Part shown: positions 8,710 to 15,823 of the stretch, piece by piece
Layout: every line of letters begins with the position of its first letter
Numbering within the stretch: the stretch's first letter is position 1
Source: Salibacteraceae bacterium
GTDB taxonomy: Bacteria > Bacteroidota > Bacteroidia > Flavobacteriales_G > Salibacteraceae
Direction of reading: 5' to 3'
DNA: 64,000 nucleotides
NCBI GenBank assembly: GCA_018401875.1
Contig: JAGYJZ010000001.1
Coordinates: 248,001 to 312,000, forward strand
Position numbers and translations under genes: made by a program
Notes under the pieces: model-generated
Databases searched by the model: none
What the model was told of the DNA's origin: nothing
Seen by the model: the letters and a program-made list of their open reading frames with translations, nothing else

Positions 8710-9209
8710 TGAAATTGATCATAACCATATTGTTTGTCCTTTCATCGCTTGTGTCATGGAGTCACTATCCTGAAATCGTGAAGGTGAGAAGCGGATTTAT
8801 TGAAGCGGTGCAACACAAAGAATGGAGAGAAACGTACATGTTTATGCTCGAAGACCTAAACCATTCAGGAAATGCGCACAGCCAAGCATATTTAGGTGCT
8901 GCCAAAACCTTGGTGGCCGAAACTGAAATGCTGCCTTGGACTAAGTATTCGTATTTCAAAGATGGCACACGCTTGCTCGAAGAGGCCATTGCGGCAGTTC
9001 CAAAAAACGCAGAGTTCAGATACTTGCGGTTTATAATTCAATTAAACGCACCGTCTTTTTTAGAATACAATGCCGACTTGAAGTCCGATCTATCGATAAT
9101 TCAGCTGGCGATCAAAAATTCGAAACAGCAGGAAGTTTGGATGAGTTACTTCAGCAAATTTGAACTTGAGCACAAAGAAAAAATTAATTCTGCCATCCAA
9201 ACATCATAG
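8709..9209 (+). CDS. Small secreted helical protein of unknown function in the carotenoid operon
   Basis: I chose the ATG at 8709, in a TGATG overlap with crtB, over a TTG one codon earlier. It gives 166 residues. Residues 1-19 are a signal peptide (MKLIITILFVLSSLVSWS). The rest is a helical domain that resembles one or two TPR-like repeats (NAHSQAYLGAAKTLVAETEM). No catalytic motif is evident. Similar small exported proteins sit between crtB and later carotenoid genes in other Bacteroidota (recalled), so a role linked to carotenoid handling in the envelope is possible but unproven. It ends 4 bases before the idi start. Confidence 0.7.
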   Translation: MKLIITILFVLSSLVSWSHYPEIVKVRSGFIEAVQHKEWRETYMFMLEDLNHSGNAHSQAYLGAAKTLVAETEMLPWTKYSYFKDGTRLLEEAIAAVPKNAEFRYLRFIIQLNAPSFLEYNADLKSDLSIIQLAIKNSKQQEVWMSYFSKFELEHKEKINSAIQTS

Positions 9210-9213
9210 TGAT

Positions 9214-9741
9214 ATGCCGTTAGAAGAAGTAATACTCGTGAACACGAAGGATGAAGAAGTTGGGACAATGGAAAAAATGTTGGCCCATGAAAAAGCGCTA
9301 CTGCATAGGGCATTTTCGGTATTCATCTTCAACCACAAAGGTGAAATGTTAATCCATCAGAGGGCTGAAGACAAATACCACTCAGGTGGACTTTGGACCA
9401 ACGCGTGTTGCAGCCATCCGAGAAAAGGTGAAACCACTGAAGAAGCGACACACAGACGATTGATGGAAGAAATGGGGTTTGACTGTCCTGTATCTGAGCG
9501 TTTTTCATTTATCTACAAAGCCGAACTTGACCACGGATTGACAGAATACGAATACGACCACGTTTTTTTTGGGTCGTTTGATGGGAAACCACGCATCAAT
9601 CCTGACGAAGTAAGCGACTGGAAATATATTTCGATCGCCACTTTGACTGAATCTATGAAACAACATCCCGAGCATTATACCGAATGGTTTAAAATAGCAA
9701 TGGAGAAAATGAACGCGAATAACATCGCACTGAAGCTATAA
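9214..9741 (+). CDS. idi: Isopentenyl-diphosphate delta-isomerase, type 1
   Basis: 175 residues from the ATG at 9214; an upstream in-frame TTG inside the preceding gene would add a poor extension. Idi interconverts IPP and DMAPP and so feeds prenyl diphosphate synthesis for carotenoids. The Nudix fold is clear. The catalytic Cys motif is TNACCSHP at about residues 62-69, and the Nudix helix reads GETTEEATHRRLMEEMG. The second catalytic site is ELDHGLTEYEYDHVFFG near residue 105-121. The gene lies between the small secreted protein and the PTPS gene, all on one strand with tiny gaps. Putting idi in the light-induced operon would raise precursor flux together with crtIB. Confidence 0.95.
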   Translation: MPLEEVILVNTKDEEVGTMEKMLAHEKALLHRAFSVFIFNHKGEMLIHQRAEDKYHSGGLWTNACCSHPRKGETTEEATHRRLMEEMGFDCPVSERFSFIYKAELDHGLTEYEYDHVFFGSFDGKPRINPDEVSDWKYISIATLTESMKQHPEHYTEWFKIAMEKMNANNIALKL

Positions 9742-9744
9742 ATT

Positions 9745-10155
9745 TTGAAAATAAAAGTGAGTAGAAAAGGGCACTTCAATGCTGCCCACAGGCTGAATAA
9801 CCCGGATTGGAGCGAGGAAAAAAACATTGAAATCTTTGGGAAATGCAACAATCCAAACTATCACGGTCACAACTACGATGTAATCGTGCATGTGTCAGGC
9901 GAAGTTGACCCCGAAACTGGGTATGTCATCGACATGAAGGTGCTGAAAGAAATAATGAATGAAGAGGTGCTCGATCGCTACGACCATCGAAACCTCAACC
10001 TCGATATTGAAGAATTTAAAACACTTAACCCTACCGCTGAAAATATCGTTGGGGTGATTTGGAACAGAATAAAAGAACGACTAGACAACCACCTAGAATT
10101 AACCGTAACACTTTACGAAACCGAAAGAAATTATGTTGAATACAGTGGTAAATAA
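9745..10155 (+). CDS. 6-pyruvoyl-tetrahydropterin synthase, BH4 type
   Basis: 136 residues from TTG at 9745. The T-fold enzyme converts dihydroneopterin triphosphate to 6-pyruvoyl-tetrahydropterin. The zinc ligands are in FNAAHRL (near residue 11-17) and NYHGHNY (near 38-44). The catalytic Cys lies in GKCNNPNYHGHNY, the pattern of eukaryotic-type PTPS rather than of queuosine QueD. Later YDHRNLN and TAENI segments complete the active site. It overlaps folE, whose product makes its substrate, by 23 bases. No queC/queE neighbours are present, which also argues against a queuosine role. The pterin product is unknown; BH4 or a photolyase antenna pterin are the two obvious ideas. Confidence 0.88.
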   Translation: MKIKVSRKGHFNAAHRLNNPDWSEEKNIEIFGKCNNPNYHGHNYDVIVHVSGEVDPETGYVIDMKVLKEIMNEEVLDRYDHRNLNLDIEEFKTLNPTAENIVGVIWNRIKERLDNHLELTVTLYETERNYVEYSGK

Positions 10156-10813
10156 ACAAGCCCTAGAAACCTTAGACTACGAGCACCATTGGAACGGTTT
10201 ATCTACTCCAATGAAGAAAGATGCACACACCATTTCAAGCCAAGAAAAGGTAGAGAAAATCAAGGTTCACTTTAAAGAAATTATGGAAACGCTAGGAATG
10301 GATTTGAACGATGAAAGTCTTCAAGACACTCCGAACAGAGTTGCCAAGATGTTTGTAAACGAAGTGTTCAAAGGACTCAATCCTGAAAACAAGCCCGAGA
10401 TTAAACTCTTCACCAATAAATACAAGTACAAAGAAATGTTGGTTGAGCGCGACATCACCGTTTATTCGTATTGCGAGCACCACTTTGTGCCGATTATTGG
10501 CAAGGCGCATGTGTCATATATCAGCAATGGAAACGTGATTGGATTGAGTAAAATCAATCGCTTGGTTGAATACTACGCCAAACGACCTCAAGTGCAAGAG
10601 CGACTCAACGAGCAAATCGCCAAGGCGCTCAAGGAAGTGCTGAAAACAGAAGACGTGGCTGTGGTGATCGATGCCGAACACCTGTGCGTGAAATCGCGCG
10701 GAATTCAAGACACTGCCAGCAGCACCGTTACTGCCAGCTATCACGGCAAATTCAAAGAGATGGAAACCAGAAAAGAGTTTCTGACCTACTTGAACCTCAA
10801 AAGCCAAGGTTAA
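10133..10813 (+). CDS. folE: GTP cyclohydrolase I
   Basis: 226 residues. FolE opens the GTP ring to give 7,8-dihydroneopterin triphosphate, the entry to folate and pterin synthesis. The zinc-site motifs are YSYCEHHFVPIIGKAHVSYI (residues about 111-130) and AEHLCVKSRGIQD (about 180-192), with the conserved KINRLVEYYAKRPQVQERL helix between. The start lies inside the PTPS gene. The last base of its stop is the first base of the following SDR start (TAATG), so translation is probably coupled. Its place next to PTPS and an SDR points to a dedicated pterin branch rather than only housekeeping folate. A second housekeeping folE may exist elsewhere; that cannot be seen here. Confidence 0.95.
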   Translation: MLNTVVNKQALETLDYEHHWNGLSTPMKKDAHTISSQEKVEKIKVHFKEIMETLGMDLNDESLQDTPNRVAKMFVNEVFKGLNPENKPEIKLFTNKYKYKEMLVERDITVYSYCEHHFVPIIGKAHVSYISNGNVIGLSKINRLVEYYAKRPQVQERLNEQIAKALKEVLKTEDVAVVIDAEHLCVKSRGIQDTASSTVTASYHGKFKEMETRKEFLTYLNLKSQG

Positions 10814-11496
10814 TGAAATACTTGATCGTTGGAGGCAGCAAAGGCATCGGAAAAGCGTGCACCGAGCTCTTATTGGAACAAGGCAATGAAGTGATCGTTG
10901 CGGCAAGAACAAACGATGAAATTAGCCACCTTCCTGTTGAGTTTGTGGAAGTAGACGTTCTGGGAGATGTAAGCACACTGGAAGATTTTGACGACCTCAA
11001 CGGTTTGATCTACTGCCCCGGAAGCATCAACCTCCGTCCGTTCAACCGCTTCAGTGAAGACGAATTCAAAGCTGATTTCGAGTTGAATGTTATGGGCGCG
11101 ATTAAATGCATACAAACGTGTTTACCTGCGCTCAAAAAAGGGAATGGGTCTGTTGTTCTTTTCAGCACGGTAGCCGTTCAACAAGGCATGGCTTTTCATG
11201 CTTCAGTGGCGGCTTCAAAAGGCGCGATTGAAGGACTTACACGATCGTTGGCTTCAGAGTTTGCACCTCACGTTCGCGTAAATGCCATCGCACCAAGCCT
11301 CACCGACACTCCGCTCGCTGAAGCACTGCTATCCAATGACAAAAAGCGCGAGGCGAGCGAAGAGCGTCACCCGCTGAAGCGCGTTGGGAAGGCGCAGGAC
11401 ATTGCGTCAATGGCGGTGCATTTGGTTTCAGAAAACGGCAGTTGGATTACGGGTCAAGTGATCGGTGTTGACGGTGGAATGAGTAGAGTGCGTTAA
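10813..11496 (+). CDS. SDR-family protein, possible sepiapterin-reductase-like role, catalytic Tyr replaced
   Basis: 227 residues from the ATG at 10813 in a TAATG overlap with folE. The Rossmann nucleotide motif is VGGSKGIGKA (residues 6-15). The expected catalytic Ser is S118 (FSTVA) and Lys is K136 (VAASKGA), but the position four before that Lys, normally Tyr, is Val132. The usual SDR acid-base residue is therefore missing. The C-terminal end VDGGMSRVR is typical of classical SDRs. With folE and PTPS upstream, a reduction of 6-pyruvoyl-tetrahydropterin would complete a BH4-like route, but the missing Tyr makes either unusual chemistry or a non-catalytic role possible. It overlaps the next gene by one base. 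Confidence 0.8.
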   Translation: MKYLIVGGSKGIGKACTELLLEQGNEVIVAARTNDEISHLPVEFVEVDVLGDVSTLEDFDDLNGLIYCPGSINLRPFNRFSEDEFKADFELNVMGAIKCIQTCLPALKKGNGSVVLFSTVAVQQGMAFHASVAASKGAIEGLTRSLASEFAPHVRVNAIAPSLTDTPLAEALLSNDKKREASEERHPLKRVGKAQDIASMAVHLVSENGSWITGQVIGVDGGMSRVR

Positions 11497-12107
11497 TGAT
11501 GGCTGTTTATTCAGAAATCGATTGGGCAGACCGCTCAGACCGCTATTGGTCTAATTTTTTTAACACGCTCAGTGGCGTGCGATCCTCAGTACTAATCGCA
11601 ACGAGCAATGAAAATGGCATGCACAACGTGGCCATCTTCAATTCGTTGGTGCACTTGGGTGCAAATCCGCCACTGCTCGGGTTTATTTTGCGGCCAACCA
11701 CCGTGCCACGAGGCACGTATGAAAACATTTTAGCTACAAAACAATACACGCTCAATCACATTTCAGAGGCGATGATGGATGCAGCGCACCAAACTTCTGC
11801 CAAGTATGATAAAGGTGTGAGCGAATTTGAAGCAACAGGATTAACGCCTGAGTTGATGGATGACCACATTGCCCCCTTCGTAAAAGAAAGTCCGATCAAA
11901 ATGCTGATGCATTTTCGAGAAGAACACCTGATTATGAACGGCACAAGGCTCATTGTAGGCAGCGTTGAAAAAGTAGTTGTGAACGAATCCATTATCGAAG
12001 AAGACGGCTCCATTAAAGTGGCTGAAGAAAATCTCATTGCGATCAGTGGCCTTTATCATTATCACAACGTATCATTCCTGAAGAAAAAACCGTTTGCACG
12101 TCCATGA
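11496..12107 (+). CDS. Flavin reductase-like FMN-binding protein
   Basis: 203 residues. The fold is the split-barrel flavin reductase-like domain: SSVLIATSNENGMHNVAIFN near residues 31-50, then LLGFILRPTTVPRGTYENIL. Such proteins bind FMN and reduce flavins or act on small substrates. The start ATG at 11496 uses the last base of the SDR stop; a second ATG follows at once. Its 3' end overlaps the photolyase start (ATGA). In this setting it may supply reduced flavin for the photolyase or act in pterin reduction; the sequence alone does not decide. No partner monooxygenase gene is nearby. Confidence 0.8.
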   Translation: MMAVYSEIDWADRSDRYWSNFFNTLSGVRSSVLIATSNENGMHNVAIFNSLVHLGANPPLLGFILRPTTVPRGTYENILATKQYTLNHISEAMMDAAHQTSAKYDKGVSEFEATGLTPELMDDHIAPFVKESPIKMLMHFREEHLIMNGTRLIVGSVEKVVVNESIIEEDGSIKVAEENLIAISGLYHYHNVSFLKKKPFARP

Positions 12108-13411
12108 ACGATTTGACCCTTTTTTGGTTCAGGCGCGACCTTCGCCTTGAAGACAATGCCGGCCTGTATCACGCATTGAAAGAAGGCCAAAATGTGCAGC
12201 CCATCTTCATTTTTGACAGAAACATTCTCGATGACCTCGAAGAGAAAGACGACCGCAGAGTTAGCTTTATCTACGCTCAAATCAAACGACTAAAGAAGGA
12301 ATTGCAATCCAAAGGTTCAGACTTGTGGGTGTTTTATGGAACTCCGAAGGATGTGTTTCAGTTGCTCCTCGATGAGCACACCATCAATGGTCTATTCGCC
12401 AACAAAGATTACGAACCGTATGCGCTAAAGCGAGATAAAGATGTCTATAACTTGTTTGAAAAGCAAAACTTGACTTTCCGCGCATTCAAAGACCACGTGA
12501 TTTTCGAAAAAAGTGAGGTGGTGAAAGACGATGGGAAACCCTACACCGTTTTTACACCCTATTCAAAAAAATGGAAGGCCAAACTCAACGACACATACAC
12601 CAGAGAATATCCTGCCGAAGACTATATTGATTGTTTGCATCGGACAGCATCAAAACCAATGCCCACGCTCGAATCGATGGGATTCGTTAAACACACCCAC
12701 GACTGGAACGATAACAGTATCGACCAATCCGTCATCGACCACTACCACGAAACGCGCGATATACCTTCGCTAAAAGGAACATCCCGATTGAGCGTGCATC
12801 TGCGATTTGGCACCGTTAGCATCCGTCATCTTGCGCAAACAGGATTGAAGCACAACGAAAAATGGCTGAACGAGCTGATATGGCGCGATTTCTACCAAGC
12901 CATTCTATGGCATTTTCCACATGTGGTAAAGGGTGGTTTCAAGCCCGAGTATGATCGCATTCCTTGGATCAATGATGAAAGCCAATTCAAGGCGTGGTGT
13001 CAAGGAAAAACAGGCTACCCCATCGTAGATGCAGGAATGCGCGAGCTGAACCAAACGGGCTTTATGCACAACCGTGTGCGCATGATCGTCTCGAGTTTTC
13101 TAATTAAACATTTGCTCATTGACTGGCGCTGGGGTGAAGCATACTTTGCTCAAAAGTTGATCGATTTTGAATTGGCATCTAACAACGGTGGATGGCAATG
13201 GGCAGCAAGCTCTGGTGTAGACGCAGCGCCTTACTTCAGAATTTTCAACCCCTATTTACAAACCGAGCGTTTCGACCCAGAGTTGAAATACATCCGCAAA
13301 TGGGTGCCTGATTTGGATTCTTCCTTATATCCAAAACCCATCGTTGAGCATAAGATGGCCCGCGAACGAGCCATAAGGACTTATAAAGAAACGCTTCAAA
13401 AAACAGTGTAA
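12104..13411 (+). CDS. phr: Deoxyribodipyrimidine photolyase (class I CPD type)
   Basis: 435 residues. The N-terminal antenna-binding domain begins with LTLFWFRRDLRLEDNAGLYH. The C-terminal FAD domain shows LNELIWRDFYQAILWHFP (about residues 250-267), GYPIVDAGMRELNQTGFMHN (about 305-324), IDWRWGEAYFAQKL and FELASNNGGWQWAASSGVDA. These include the Trp-rich electron-transfer region and the lesion-binding loop. The enzyme splits cyclobutane pyrimidine dimers with blue light. It closes the operon, so carotenoid shielding and photorepair would be induced together. Its antenna may be a pterin made by the upstream genes (inference). DASH and (6-4) subfamilies are less likely given length and motifs. 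Confidence 0.93.
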   Translation: MNDLTLFWFRRDLRLEDNAGLYHALKEGQNVQPIFIFDRNILDDLEEKDDRRVSFIYAQIKRLKKELQSKGSDLWVFYGTPKDVFQLLLDEHTINGLFANKDYEPYALKRDKDVYNLFEKQNLTFRAFKDHVIFEKSEVVKDDGKPYTVFTPYSKKWKAKLNDTYTREYPAEDYIDCLHRTASKPMPTLESMGFVKHTHDWNDNSIDQSVIDHYHETRDIPSLKGTSRLSVHLRFGTVSIRHLAQTGLKHNEKWLNELIWRDFYQAILWHFPHVVKGGFKPEYDRIPWINDESQFKAWCQGKTGYPIVDAGMRELNQTGFMHNRVRMIVSSFLIKHLLIDWRWGEAYFAQKLIDFELASNNGGWQWAASSGVDAAPYFRIFNPYLQTERFDPELKYIRKWVPDLDSSLYPKPIVEHKMARERAIRTYKETLQKTV

Positions 13412-13414
13412 AAA

Positions 13415-13439
13415 AAGCCCTCCGAAAACCGGAAGGCTT
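13415..13439 (-). terminator. Hairpin between convergent phr and paaB
   Basis: AAGCC-C-TCCG (13415-13424) pairs with CGGA-A-GGCTT (13430-13439). The run of A before it on the plus strand is a T tract on the minus strand, so it is a standard intrinsic terminator for paaAB. It probably also slows plus-strand readthrough from phr. Confidence 0.8.
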
Positions 13440-13456
13440 CAAAGAATTCTTGATCG

Positions 13457-13491
13457 CTGACAGCAGAAAACTAGCAACTGACAGCTATAAA
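13457..13491 (+). repeat. Degenerate run of five CTGANNN-type heptamers
   Basis: CTGACAG, CAGAAAA, CTAGCAA, CTGACAG, CTATAAA follow each other without gaps, directly after paaB's 3' end. The register matches the heptamer family that is pure at 21369-21522. The copy is degraded, as expected of an old insertion. Confidence 0.5.
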
Positions 13492-13492
13492 A

Positions 13493-13783
13493 TCACATAT
13501 GCTTCACCTCGTCAGGTAAATCATAAAAAGTAGGGTGACGATAAATCTTATCATTTGCAGGCTCAAAAAGAGCGTCTTTGTCACTTGGGTCTGATGCTGT
13601 GATATGAATTGACTCTACAACCCACAAGCTTACACCTTCATTTCTTCTGGTGTAAACGTCACGTGCCATTTCCAACGCCATTTCAGCATCGGCTGCGTGT
13701 AAACTTCCCGCATGGCGGTGACTTAACCCGGCTTTACTTCTTATGAAAACCTCCCAAAGAGGCCAATTTTTCTTGTTAGACAT
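13493..13783 (-). CDS. paaB: Phenylacetyl-CoA epoxidase subunit PaaB
   Basis: 96 residues from the ATG at 13783; the open frame extends upstream into paaA but has no support there. PaaB is a small structural subunit of the ring 1,2-phenylacetyl-CoA epoxidase complex. The family signature WPLWEVFIRSKAGLSHRHAG is at residues 7-26, followed by ADAEMALEMARDVYTRRNEG and the C-terminal KIYRHPTFYDLP. It lies 19 bases after paaA on the same strand. The rest of the complex, PaaC (second ferritin-like subunit), PaaD and the PaaE reductase, is not next to it: the adjoining genes are phr on one side and a gene-free stretch on the other. Confidence 0.93.
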   Translation of the reverse strand: MSNKKNWPLWEVFIRSKAGLSHRHAGSLHAADAEMALEMARDVYTRRNEGVSLWVVESIHITASDPSDKDALFEPANDKIYRHPTFYDLPDEVKHM

Positions 13784-13802
13784 AGTGATGGTCTTTTCGT
13801 GG

Positions 13803-14753
13803 TTAGGACGCTTTCGTGGCTTCTCTTCTTTTTTGTTTCTTTTCAGCATAGGCCATGGCTGCTTCGCGCACCCATTCGCCTCTTTCATAGGCTTCTCTTC
13901 TGGCTCTGATCCGCTGACGGTTGCATTTTCCGTTGCCCTTCACCACATTCCAAAACTCATCCCAATCCAATTGGCTCATTTCGTAATGGCCTGTTTCTTC
14001 GTTGAATTTCAAATTCGGATCTGGCACTTCACAGCCCAACAATTCGCATTGAGGCACGGTCATGTCTAAAAAGCGTTGACGCAATTCATCGTTCGAAAAA
14101 CGCTTGATCTTCCAATTCATGCTTTGCTCAGAATGCGATGATTCTGTATCGTGAGGACCAAACATCATCAATGCTGGAAACCACCAGCGGTTGATGGCAT
14201 CTTGAGCCATACGCTTTTGTTCTGGCGTGCCATTGGCCATGGCCAGCATGATCGAATAACCTTGTCGTTGGTGGAAACTTTCTTCTTTGCATACACGAAT
14301 CATTGCGCGGCTGTAAGGCCCGTAAGAACAGCGGCAAAGCGGTACTTGATTCATTATAGCCGCCCCGTCTACCAACCAGCCAATGGCGCCTATATCGGCC
14401 CACGTCAATGTTGGGTAATTGAAGATGGACGAATACTTCGCCTTTCCTGAGTGCAAATCTTCGATGGTGTCGTCTCGTTCAACGCCCAACGTTTCTGCCG
14501 CAGAATAGAGGTATAAGCCATGGCCTGCCTCATCTTGAACTTTAGCCAACAACGCCACTTTGCGTTTTAAACTTGGTGCGCGCGTAATCCAATTTGCTTC
14601 TGGCAACATTCCCACAATCTCGCTGTGCGCGTGTTGCGAAATCTGACGAATGAGCGTTTTGCGGTATGCATCTGGCATCCAGTCTTTAGGCTCAATCTTT
14701 ATTTCCTGGTCGACCTTTTCTTGGAAGATCTTTTCTAAGTCTTTTTCAGCCAT
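13803..14753 (-). CDS. paaA: Phenylacetyl-CoA epoxidase catalytic subunit PaaA
   Basis: 316 residues, full length for PaaA, the diiron subunit that epoxidises phenylacetyl-CoA. The two iron-binding helices are seen in [20 protein letters not shown] (residues about 70-89) and [20 protein letters not shown] (about 155-174). [20 protein letters not shown] and the C-terminal [20 protein letters not shown] segments are typical. It is the first gene of a two-gene unit with paaB. The region upstream (14754 onward) holds no gene for about 1 kb, so the promoter should lie there; I did not find a convincing one. Confidence 0.96.
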   Translation of the reverse strand: MAEKDLEKIFQEKVDQEIKIEPKDWMPDAYRKTLIRQISQHAHSEIVGMLPEANWITRAPSLKRKVALLAKVQDEAGHGLYLYSAAETLGVERDDTIEDLHSGKAKYSSIFNYPTLTWADIGAIGWLVDGAAIMNQVPLCRCSYGPYSRAMIRVCKEESFHQRQGYSIMLAMANGTPEQKRMAQDAINRWWFPALMMFGPHDTESSHSEQSMNWKIKRFSNDELRQRFLDMTVPQCELLGCEVPDPNLKFNEETGHYEMSQLDWDEFWNVVKGNGKCNRQRIRARREAYERGEWVREAAMAYAEKKQKRREATKAS

Positions 14754-15437
14754 AATCTTCGAGTTCTATGCGAATATAAATATGAAGGTTGGTTTGGTGG
14801 CTTATTGAACCTAAGTTCTGTATGAAAACAGATGAAAATCATATTTTGTTTATTGAATTTATGGACTACTGACCCTCTTGGTTATTGAGAGGAAAAGAGG
14901 TGAGAGGTGCAAGGAGCGAGGAACAAGGTTCTCTGAGGAATGAAGAAAAGTATCCTTCGGCCGCTAAAGGCTTGCCGCAGGCAATGCGAGAAGAATGACA
15001 AGGATGCAAATTGTAGGTTCATGATTGTTCCCACCAAGAATCCATCCTCTCTATTTGACTGTCCGCGCTCTCACACTCAAACTGTTTTCGTAGGCTTCTT
15101 GCCAATTCCTCTTACCCCAAAGCCTCACCGCTATTGCTGTGAAGTCTTCACCCAAGATTCAGCATTGCGGTTTACTCCAAGTGATAGACTATGAGCATCT
15201 CACACACTGGCTACGAAGTAGGAAAGGCCTTGAATTCGAGAGGTTTAGTACTCTTTTTCAGAAAGGTCATACTGAGGGCGACCGCAGGGAGCGTCTCGAA
15301 GTGGACCTTGCTGAAAATAGTAGTATCGATACGGTTTAACTGTAAAAGATCAATAAAGAGGCAATTCTCCTTCATTTCTTTTGTGCCCAAAAGAAAGAAG
15401 CAAAGATTTACTAGGTTTTGAGGTTAATGGTTCTTTC

Positions 15438-15455
15438 GTCCGCCTGCTGGCGGAC
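15438..15455. repeat. Perfect 7-bp stem hairpin
   Basis: GTCCGCC (15438-15444), loop TGCT, GGCGGAC (15449-15455). There is no T tract, so it is not an ordinary terminator. It may be a dispersed palindromic repeat. Confidence 0.5.
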
Positions 15456-15506
15456 TCAGTTCGTGGTTGAGTGCTGAAGGAGATTTATAATTGGGAATAC
15501 TATAAG

Positions 15507-15534
15507 CTTTCAGCTGTCAGATATCAGTTGTCAG
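15507..15534 (-). repeat. Run of four NNNTCAG heptamers (CTGANNN family, minus orientation)
   Basis: CTTTCAG, CTGTCAG, ATATCAG, TTGTCAG in perfect register. The ATATCAG unit is identical to one in the run beside the four-helix-bundle gene at 20954-20988. No gene of that family is nearby, so this is a solo copy. Confidence 0.65.
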
Positions 15535-15644
15535 CCAACCATACACCAACTTAACCATGAACCAAGAACAAACCAACCCCAAACTTTAAGCTGTCTCTTC
15601 TAGTTATTCTGAAGAACGAAGAAAAGTAGCAAGTGGTATACTGA

Positions 15645-15709
15645 ATCGCGACGTTGTAGCGCACTTGGTGTCCGCTAAACGCGAACCCCAATCACGCACA
15701 CGTCATCGA
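15645..15709 (-). pseudogene. Duplicated 3' end of a SpoIIE-type phosphatase gene (remnant)
   Basis: This 65-base segment matches 15759-15823 with one mismatch. On the minus strand it encodes DDVCVIGVRV and a stop, the same C-terminus as the intact phosphatase gene, plus 30 bases of shared downstream sequence. The sequence before it differs (it would read GGI rather than EQL), so it is likely the end of a second, lost paralogue rather than a simple slippage copy. Confidence 0.7.
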
Positions 15710-15758
15710 TCCCGCCAAGGGGAAAGAAATGAATTGTTCGTTAGAAATTGAAAGCTGG

Positions 15759-15823
15759 ATCGTGACGTTGTAGCGCACTTGGTGTCCGCTAAACGCGAAC
15801 CCCAATCACGCACACGTCATCGA
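15759..15823 (-). repeat. Second copy of the 65-bp direct repeat, spanning the 3' end of the intact phosphatase gene
   Basis: It lies 114 bases from the copy at 15645-15709. Bases 15789-15823 are coding and 15759-15788 are downstream. The single difference is C/T near the outer end. Confidence 0.85.

Larger units (their letters stand above)
14754..15788. other. 1-kb gene-free, repeat-rich stretch
   Basis: No open frame here has family features; short ones (for example 14940-15421) have biased, non-protein-like composition. It holds two degenerate copies of a GAAGAAAAGTA-centred segment (near 14940 and 15618), a perfect hairpin at 15438-15455, a run of heptamers at 15507-15534 and a duplicated gene end at 15645-15709. 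This looks like a graveyard of small repeats and remnants. Confidence 0.6.

Noticed and set aside
9745-10155. Queuosine synthesis gene queD
   Set aside because: The CNNPNYHGHNY active site and FolE/SDR setting fit BH4-type PTPS; queC and queE are absent here.
14940-15421. Three short overlapping open frames in the gene-free stretch
   Set aside because: No signal peptide, domain or plausible composition; they run across repeat debris.
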